Source of the DNA: Bacillota bacterium
GTDB taxonomy: Bacteria > Bacillota > Clostridia > Acetivibrionales > DSM-1351
Assembly: GCA_023412275.1 (NCBI GenBank)
Contig: JAEYNY010000051.1
Coordinates: 1-18,659 of the forward strand
DNA length: 18,659 nt
Direction: 5' to 3'
In this document: positions 13,899-18,659 of the stretch, piece after piece
How positions within the stretch are numbered: the first letter of the stretch is position 1
Layout: every line of letters begins with the position of its first letter
Position numbers and translations under genes: made by a program
The notes under the pieces: model-generated
What the model was told of the DNA's origin: nothing
Databases searched by the model: none
What the model saw: the letters and a program-made list of their open reading frames with translations, nothing else

Positions 13899-16892
13899 TT
13901 ATCTTGTATTTGAATACGCCCAGTTTTCAATAGCTTTACCGACGGAATTACCTATCTTAACCTGATTATTGTAATCCGCAAGCCACTCATACTCGGCAGG
14001 ATTGGACATATATCCTCCCTCAATAAGAATTGCAGGAGATTGGGTAACAGTGCACACTGAAAGGCTCTGCCATCTGTAGCCATCATCCTCTCTCTTGAGG
14101 TCAGTCACCAACTGGTCTTTAATATATCCTGCTGCTGCCTTTGAGCTATCTTTAGAGTAAAGTACCAGCAACCCTGTGTGCTTTGTATAGTCAGCGGTTA
14201 CATCCATTGAATTATTATGGATTGAAACTGCAATATCAGGCTTTTCCTTCCTTATAAGATTGGCTCTGTCATTAAGGGTGACAGTCTTATCTGAAGTTCT
14301 TGTCATAACAACCGTCGCACCAAGCGATTGCAGATATTTCCGGGCATTTAACGTTATTGCCAGATTTACCTGCTTTTCATAAAGTCCGTATTTACCCATT
14401 GGACCCGTGGCACCTGATTCTGAACCTCCATGTCCTGCATCAAGTACTACCTTTAAGCCAGTCAATGGCTTTGAACCACTCCCGGAAATCTTGGGTGCAT
14501 TTTTAAGGGAAAATACAAGTGAACCATTTTTATATTCTGCATAGTAACCAAAATAGTTGTTGGCTGATTTTAACTCAAAGGTATACTGTGCTCCACCGGA
14601 AACAGCCTTGTACCTGATTGCAGAAAAAGGTACACCTGATGGTATTGATTTACTAATGTTCATACCTGATGTGTTATACAGTGTCAATTTAATGTTATTT
14701 ACATCAGCCTCTACACCAAACACTGTATTGACAGGCATTTTAAAGCTAATATCCGTATAGCTTCCGTTTGTATTTAAGGATATTGCTGAAATCTTGTTGG
14801 CTGCAAGTGCCTTATCGTTTACAACTTTTACATTGCTTGCACCTGTCCACACTCCGCTCTTTAACAGGTAAAAACCGTTCTGCTGACCTACTATATAGTC
14901 TGCCGCACCGTTTATCAAAGGTGTTATTCTTGAATAATCCGTTGATGGGCCTGAACGTGCTACAGCTTCTGCATCTTTTGTGCTAACAACAGCATATTTA
15001 TAATATTTTGACGATTGTACACTTATTGTATTGCTTTGTTTTGAGGTAATTTTTGTACCTTTGTATTCCATTACAAAAACAGGCTTTCCAAGACTTTTAA
15101 TGCGCTCCTTACCTGAAACCTGTGGTACTGTAAAGGTTCCTGAATATTTTGCAGGTGTTAGAGTTCCTTTGTTTGCGTCAACTGTTGCTGTCTGTTTCAA
15201 CTCTGTCTTGTAGCCTCCGATTTCAACCCAAACCTTGGAACCCACAGGAGCCTGACAGGAAAATGTAATCTTTTGGCCTGTCTGCATAGTCATACTCTGG
15301 GTAGGAGAAAAATAACCGTTTCTGAACTCAACCTTTGACATTTTATAAGTACTTGAGGTTGTTTTCGCATTGCGTGTTACCTTTAATACTGTTTCCTTAC
15401 CTTTATGTGTGAATATAAGTTTGTTTTCTCCAACTTTCAAATCAGTATATACGGTAAAGTAACCATTATCCGAAACCTCAATTTTATTGCCGTTAAGATA
15501 TATAGGCTCTTTTGGGTCACCGCCTCCCAAAATACTTATCTTTGAAGCTGAAGTTTTATATCCGTTGGAAGGAGAAGCTATAAACAGCTGTCTGTCCTCG
15601 GGTACGCCACTTCCGGGGTCTCTACCCGATACAAATATTCCTCTGAGCTTGTCCTTTATACCAAGTGTATTGTCTCTCAGCTTGGAATATCCATAGAATA
15701 TACTTCCGTCTACAGCGTTGGTTTTTCTGTTATATGCAATTTGCTTTGGAATCTGCAAAGGGTCAAGCCAGTCATTTGATTGTGTTGTGTCATTTATTTT
15801 ATATGCAGCCTGACCAACATATAGCTTCACTTTTGTACCGCTGCAAACATCCTTCCACCAGTTTACCAAGACTGAATAATCTGCCACTTTGAAGCCTATA
15901 TTCCAGTATATTTGTGGTGCTATGTAATCTATGAATTCTTCCTTTACCCACTTTTTAGAATCTGCATAGTGGTCATAATAAGTTGATATTCCGCCTTGTG
16001 TATCTGATCCTTCTTTATTTCTATCCTTGTTTGACCATATGGCAAATGGACTTATACCGAACTGAACTGAAGGTTTAATACTTTTTACAGTGTCATAGGT
16101 ACTTTTAACAAGTGTGTTTATATTATTACGTCTCCAGTCATCCTTGTTGTTGAAACTACCCTTATATTTTTCATAAGAGGCTGAGTCATTAAAATCAACA
16201 CCATTTCCTTCTGATTTTGAAGGATAGAAATAGTCATCAAAATGTATCCCGTCAACATCATAATTTTTTACAATTTCAGCAACTCCGTCAGTTATCAGTT
16301 TTATTGCCGCCGGATTCCCCGGATCAAGATACAGCTGTCCCGTAGGAGCCGCGACAACTGCGTCAGGAATTTTTCTGGCAGGATGATCAGCTGAAAGTAC
16401 GTTTATGTCTTTGTCAGGTTTAGACGTTGTTCCCATTGAAAGTCTGAGAGGATTAATCCACGCATGAACCTGAATGCCTTCTTTATGTGCCTGTTGAATT
16501 ATGTATGCCAAAGGGTCAAAACCATTATCATTCTCTTTTCCCTGTTTCCCCGTCAAGTACTTTGACCATGGAAAAATGGATGATTTATAAAGTGCATCCC
16601 CTGTAGGCCTTACCTGAAAAAAAATAGCATTAAGTCCCATGTACTTAGCATTGCTTACTATTTCTTCTAATTCCTTTTTCTGCACGTCTGCACTGATACC
16701 CGGCTTTGAAGGAAAATCTATATTGGACACTGATGCAATCCATACTCCCCGTAAATCCTCATTTTTAGATATTGTCTGTGCATTTGAGACATTTCCTTCG
16801 TAATTTTTGTCTGTAAACAGCCTGTATCCGGCGATTGGCAGAATCGTTAGAAATACCAACAAAATACATACTGCCCTGATTTTTTTATTCAT
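13899..16892 (-). CDS. Exported GHL10 glycosidase-like / N-acetylmuramoyl-L-alanine amidase fusion
   Basis: This 997-residue exported enzyme has an N-terminal signal or anchor (about residues 5-23) and two enzyme domains. Residues about 46-420 are a GHL10 (DUF187) TIM-barrel glycosidase-like domain: RGVWIASVSN, FFQVRPTGDALY, VHAWINPLR, GIHFDDYFYP. Residues about 430-630 are beta-rich linker repeats. About 630-700 is an SH3-like module (AVARSGPSTDYSRI) that often binds cell wall. Residues about 812-992 are an Amidase_3 zinc amidase: LDAGHGG with His821, Glu839, SIHNNS with His892 and LIEGGYMSN with the catalytic Glu958. It should cut peptidoglycan stem peptides from muramic acid and possibly the glycan too. 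The open frame extends to 16931, but the ATG at 16892 has GGGGG 5 bases upstream and begins the signal (MNKKIRAVCILLVF). Confidence 0.9.
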   Translation of the reverse strand: MNKKIRAVCILLVFLTILPIAGYRLFTDKNYEGNVSNAQTISKNEDLRGVWIASVSNIDFPSKPGISADVQKKELEEIVSNAKYMGLNAIFFQVRPTGDALYKSSIFPWSKYLTGKQGKENDNGFDPLAYIIQQAHKEGIQVHAWINPLRLSMGTTSKPDKDINVLSADHPARKIPDAVVAAPTGQLYLDPGNPAAIKLITDGVAEIVKNYDVDGIHFDDYFYPSKSEGNGVDFNDSASYEKYKGSFNNKDDWRRNNINTLVKSTYDTVKSIKPSVQFGISPFAIWSNKDRNKEGSDTQGGISTYYDHYADSKKWVKEEFIDYIAPQIYWNIGFKVADYSVLVNWWKDVCSGTKVKLYVGQAAYKINDTTQSNDWLDPLQIPKQIAYNRKTNAVDGSIFYGYSKLRDNTLGIKDKLRGIFVSGRDPGSGVPEDRQLFIASPSNGYKTSASKISILGGGDPKEPIYLNGNKIEVSDNGYFTVYTDLKVGENKLIFTHKGKETVLKVTRNAKTTSSTYKMSKVEFRNGYFSPTQSMTMQTGQKITFSCQAPVGSKVWVEIGGYKTELKQTATVDANKGTLTPAKYSGTFTVPQVSGKERIKSLGKPVFVMEYKGTKITSKQSNTISVQSSKYYKYAVVSTKDAEAVARSGPSTDYSRITPLINGAADYIVGQQNGFYLLKSGVWTGASNVKVVNDKALAANKISAISLNTNGSYTDISFKMPVNTVFGVEADVNNIKLTLYNTSGMNISKSIPSGVPFSAIRYKAVSGGAQYTFELKSANNYFGYYAEYKNGSLVFSLKNAPKISGSGSKPLTGLKVVLDAGHGGSESGATGPMGKYGLYEKQVNLAITLNARKYLQSLGATVVMTRTSDKTVTLNDRANLIRKEKPDIAVSIHNNSMDVTADYTKHTGLLVLYSKDSSKAAAGYIKDQLVTDLKREDDGYRWQSLSVCTVTQSPAILIEGGYMSNPAEYEWLADYNNQVKIGNSVGKAIENWAYSNTR

Positions 16893-17045
16893 TTTAACCC
16901 CCAAAAAGCCCCATAGTTTAGAAATAACCAAAAATCAAACAATATTCTATATATTTCTTATACTAAATATAAAACATTTATAGTAACATTAACAACAAGT
17001 GTACCAAAATTTAATATTTTTTTAATACAGTTAAAAATATTGTAA

Positions 17046-17771
17046 TTATCTTACACTCAGTTTAACGGCCTTTTTGGGACATACTTCCTCACACTTTCCG
17101 CACAAAATACATTCCACATTGTCAATTCTTTTTTTATCACTTTTTACGATTTCGCTGACTGGTATACTCATAGGGCAATTGCTGTCACATTTTTTACAAT
17201 TTACACATACCGATGAATCAGTTTTTACATGTAACGACGGATAGCCCAATTTGCTTTTAATTTTGCTGCCCAATATCATAAAAGGTGCCATCCAGCATAT
17301 GGAATGACAAAAGGATCTTTTTCCAAAACTCAAGGATATTACAGCAATGAGTATTACTACAAATATATAGATTATGCATCCCTGAAGACTTGAAGCAGAA
17401 ACACCGTAGTCTGTCAAAAATACCGGATTGACTTCCTTTATCCCTCCCGCTGATAGGAAACCTGCTATTACAGCTAAAAGCCATGGTACCCATATAAAGT
17501 ATTTAATTAAATTCTGCTTTCTACCGGTAGCTTTATTATTAATATGTACACAACAATCCTGTACAGCTCCGGCAGGACAAATCCAACCGCAGTAGGCTCT
17601 CCCAAAAAATAACGAAAAAAGAAACAATGTTAAAAAAAATACTGCACTTCCCGAAACAATACCGGCAAAGCTTCCCTGTACAATAAGGTAGGGAGATAAG
17701 TAGTTCAGTGTTACAGGAAAGAATAGCATGGAAAAAAGTAATAATGTATTTCTGATTTTATGACGTTTCAT
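17046..17771 (-). CDS. Membrane polyferredoxin, NapH/MauN/CcoG-like 4Fe-4S protein
   Basis: This 241-residue protein has four membrane segments (about 9-31, 36-56, 91-108 and 130-149). After the second is GRAYCGWICPAG (Cys61, Cys65), the signature of NapH-type membrane ferredoxins, and SFCHSICW (Cys155, Cys159) is a partner motif. The C-terminus holds two classical [4Fe-4S] sites: Cys189, 192, 195 with 199, and Cys221, 224, 227 with 231. The protein should pass electrons across or at the membrane, but its donor and acceptor are not visible and no enzyme gene adjoins it. The longest frame begins at GTG 17780, where the ribosome site touches the codon. The ATG at 17771, 8 bases after AAGGGG and 2 bp after the PadR stop, is the likely start. 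It is co-transcribed with the PadR gene. Confidence 0.88.
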   Translation of the reverse strand: MKRHKIRNTLLLFSMLFFPVTLNYLSPYLIVQGSFAGIVSGSAVFFLTLFLFSLFFGRAYCGWICPAGAVQDCCVHINNKATGRKQNLIKYFIWVPWLLAVIAGFLSAGGIKEVNPVFLTDYGVSASSLQGCIIYIFVVILIAVISLSFGKRSFCHSICWMAPFMILGSKIKSKLGYPSLHVKTDSSVCVNCKKCDSNCPMSIPVSEIVKSDKKRIDNVECILCGKCEEVCPKKAVKLSVR

Positions 17772-17773
17772 TT

Positions 17774-18346
17774 TTAACACCCCTTGTGATTGTTTTGGTT
17801 TATATGATTTTTTAATAATTTCTCAGCTTCATCCGCCCACTCAATATATGCTTTGTATATATATTCTCCGAACAAAACTGTCAAAAAGTAATATAAGTGG
17901 TCATCTTCTTCCTCAATAACCTTTTCCAGATTCGTCTTATACATCTGAATCATTTTCAAATCATTTGCATAACGTTCTTTGAAATTTACTATTCTTTCAA
18001 TATTCTCACTGAAAGAAACCATATTCCCAAAAAAAAGCTTCAACAGTATCTCATATTTTGTGTATTCCTTTGCACCCGGTACATTAAGCCAATGTTTCAA
18101 AGCCTCCCGTCCTTTTGCCGTAATTGAATAAACGCTCTTTTCAGGGCCTTTTGAGTTTTCTCCTGTACGTTTTGTTACCATCCCACCTTTTTCAAGCTGT
18201 CTAAGTGTGGGATACAACTGACCGTAACCAACCTCCCAAAATCTACTTATCATATAATCTATTTTTTTCTTTAAGTCATACCCGCTGGAATCCTCGTGAT
18301 TTAATAACCCCAGTATTATAAATGAGGTTGTATTTTCTTTTGCCAT
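17774..18346 (-). CDS. PadR family transcriptional regulator
   Basis: This 190-residue regulator of the longer (PadR-s1 or VirR-like) type has an N-terminal winged helix domain (about residues 5-90): SFIILGLLNHEDSSGYDLKKKI, then EVGYGQLYPTLRQLEKGGMV. A helical C-terminal domain follows, which dimerises and in relatives binds ligand (about 95-185). PadR proteins usually repress genes for stress responses or drug efflux. The frame extends 7 codons further to 18367, but the ATG at 18346 has GGAGG 5 bases upstream. Its promoter carries two palindromic operators (see 18362-18398), which is strong evidence of autoregulation. The only other gene of its transcript is the membrane polyferredoxin, so that is its likely main target. 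Confidence 0.92.
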   Translation of the reverse strand: MAKENTTSFIILGLLNHEDSSGYDLKKKIDYMISRFWEVGYGQLYPTLRQLEKGGMVTKRTGENSKGPEKSVYSITAKGREALKHWLNVPGAKEYTKYEILLKLFFGNMVSFSENIERIVNFKERYANDLKMIQMYKTNLEKVIEEEDDHLYYFLTVLFGEYIYKAYIEWADEAEKLLKNHINQNNHKGC

Positions 18347-18359
18347 AGTATCCTCCGTT

Positions 18360-18400
18360 TGTATCAACTTGATATAGTTTTATTATATCAAGTTGATACA
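18360..18400. promoter_or_regulatory. Paired palindromic operator of the PadR operon
   Basis: Two 13-bp palindromes, TATCAACTTGATA (18362-18374) and TATCAAGTTGATA (18386-18398), are centred 24 bp apart. Together with flanking bases they form a perfect 17-bp inverted repeat (18360-18376 with 18384-18400) around a 7-base spacer. One copy covers the predicted start of transcription and the other the -35/-10 spacer, an ideal arrangement for a repressor dimer pair. Confidence 0.85.
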
Positions 18401-18410
18401 GATAAAACAA
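18382..18410 (-). promoter_or_regulatory. Promoter of the PadR-polyferredoxin operon
   Basis: On the minus strand TTGTTT (18405-18410) is the -35 and a perfect TATAAT (18382-18387) the -10, separated by 17 bp. Transcription should begin near 18375, leaving a leader of about 30 bases before the PadR start. Confidence 0.75.
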
Positions 18411-18437
18411 GGAATAGATTAAATCACGATAAAATAA

Positions 18438-18483
18438 AAAGCCGATTTGATTATTTGCTCTAGCAAATAATCAAATCGGCTTT
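18438..18483 (-). terminator. Terminator of the aldolase gene
   Basis: A perfect inverted repeat with two 22-base arms (18438-18459 and 18462-18483) leaves only 2 central bases, in practice a loop of about 4. On the minus strand it ends in TTTTTATTTTAT. It lies 28 bp after the aldolase stop and upstream of the PadR promoter, so it isolates the two units. Confidence 0.9.
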
Positions 18484-18511
18484 ACTTACTTAATAAATTT
18501 TAGTTTATCAA

Positions 18512-18659
18512 TTAAGCTTTACCGTCGCAACCAAGAACGTTAACTATCTTGTTCTTTACAAGACCCTTTATAGCCTCTCTAGCTGGCTTTAAATATTGTC
18601 TTGGGTCGAAGTGGTCAGGATGCTCATTGAAGTACTTTCTGATTGAACCAGTCATAGCA
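18512..18659 (-). CDS. fba: Class II fructose-bisphosphate aldolase, C-terminal fragment (partial)
   Basis: The last 48 residues of a gene entering from the right edge read SIRKYFNEHPDHFDPRQYLK, then PAREAIKGLVKNKIVNVLG, ending GCDGKA. This is the characteristic C-terminus of class II (zinc-dependent) fructose-1,6-bisphosphate aldolase (usual pattern IRK-F--HP--FDPR-YL-PAR-A). The enzyme interconverts fructose 1,6-bisphosphate with glyceraldehyde 3-phosphate and dihydroxyacetone phosphate in glycolysis. The catalytic part is outside the window. The codon choice is conservative, as for a highly expressed gene. The stop is TAA at 18512-18514, followed by the perfect hairpin terminator. Confidence 0.88.
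   Translation of the reverse strand, partial: AMTGSIRKYFNEHPDHFDPRQYLKPAREAIKGLVKNKIVNVLGCDGKA

Noticed and set aside
18438..18483. Perfect 22-bp palindrome considered as an insertion-sequence end, attachment site or operator
   Set aside because: It is not repeated elsewhere in the window, has no transposase nearby, and has a T-rich tail right after the aldolase stop, so a terminator is the simpler reading.
1..18659. CRISPR array, tRNA or rRNA genes, prophage or transposon remnants
   Set aside because: I looked for regularly spaced repeats, tRNA-like ends and transposase or integrase motifs and saw none; the only tRNA-related element is the T-box.

Overview
The window looks like chromosome from an AT-rich, low-GC Gram-positive anaerobe of the Clostridia, most like the cellulolytic Ruminiclostridium (cluster III) group. 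The supports are AT-rich intergenic DNA, strong GGAGG-type ribosome binding sites, a T-box leader, U-tailed hairpin terminators, a GerMN-type lipoprotein, and the clostridial trio of 2-hydroxyacyl-CoA dehydratase/activase-related proteins. The genus is my inference; no rRNA or other marker gene is present. Most genes are housekeeping or envelope genes on the minus strand. Only two genes (alpha-glucan phosphorylase and a small unknown) are on the plus strand.

Layout (minus strand unless noted). 1-75 holds the first 25 codons of prfB (release factor 2), cut at the Leu codon where the family's programmed frameshift usually lies. 144-2640 is a compact operon of lrp-like regulator, PLP aminotransferase and Cof-type HAD phosphatase, preceded by a T-box leader and terminator (about 2699-2995). 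3095-4021 holds a DivIVA-domain coiled-coil protein and thioredoxin, separated by a terminator. 4104-6203 is a pair of membrane-anchored extracytoplasmic proteins, a phosphodiester-glycosidase (NAGPA) domain protein followed by a beta-propeller-like protein. 6392-6802 is a small CmpB-like membrane protein with its own terminator. 6981-9542 (+) is alpha-glucan phosphorylase. 9612-10160 is a GerMN-domain lipoprotein. 10394-10747 (+) is an unrecognised 117-residue protein. 10824-13813 is a three-gene overlapping operon: two HgdB/DUF2229-like proteins that resemble each other and a BadF/HgdC-type ATPase activase. 13899-16892 is an exported protein joining a GHL10 glycosidase-like domain to an N-acetylmuramoyl-L-alanine amidase. 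17046-18346 is a PadR regulator and a membrane polyferredoxin. 18512-18659 is the 3' end of class II fructose-bisphosphate aldolase.

The most interesting parts are regulatory or of unknown function. The T-box sits on a regulator/aminotransferase operon rather than on a tRNA synthetase, and its specifier and UGGN base do not point to the same tRNA. The PadR promoter carries two copies of a 13-bp palindrome placed exactly over its -35/-10 spacer and transcription start. The dehydratase-like operon begins with a ribosome binding site buried in a hairpin that also looks like a terminator. I see no mobile element, CRISPR array, tRNA or rRNA. Several starts differ from the longest open reading frame because a well-placed Shine-Dalgarno sequence selects a downstream ATG; these are noted in each entry.
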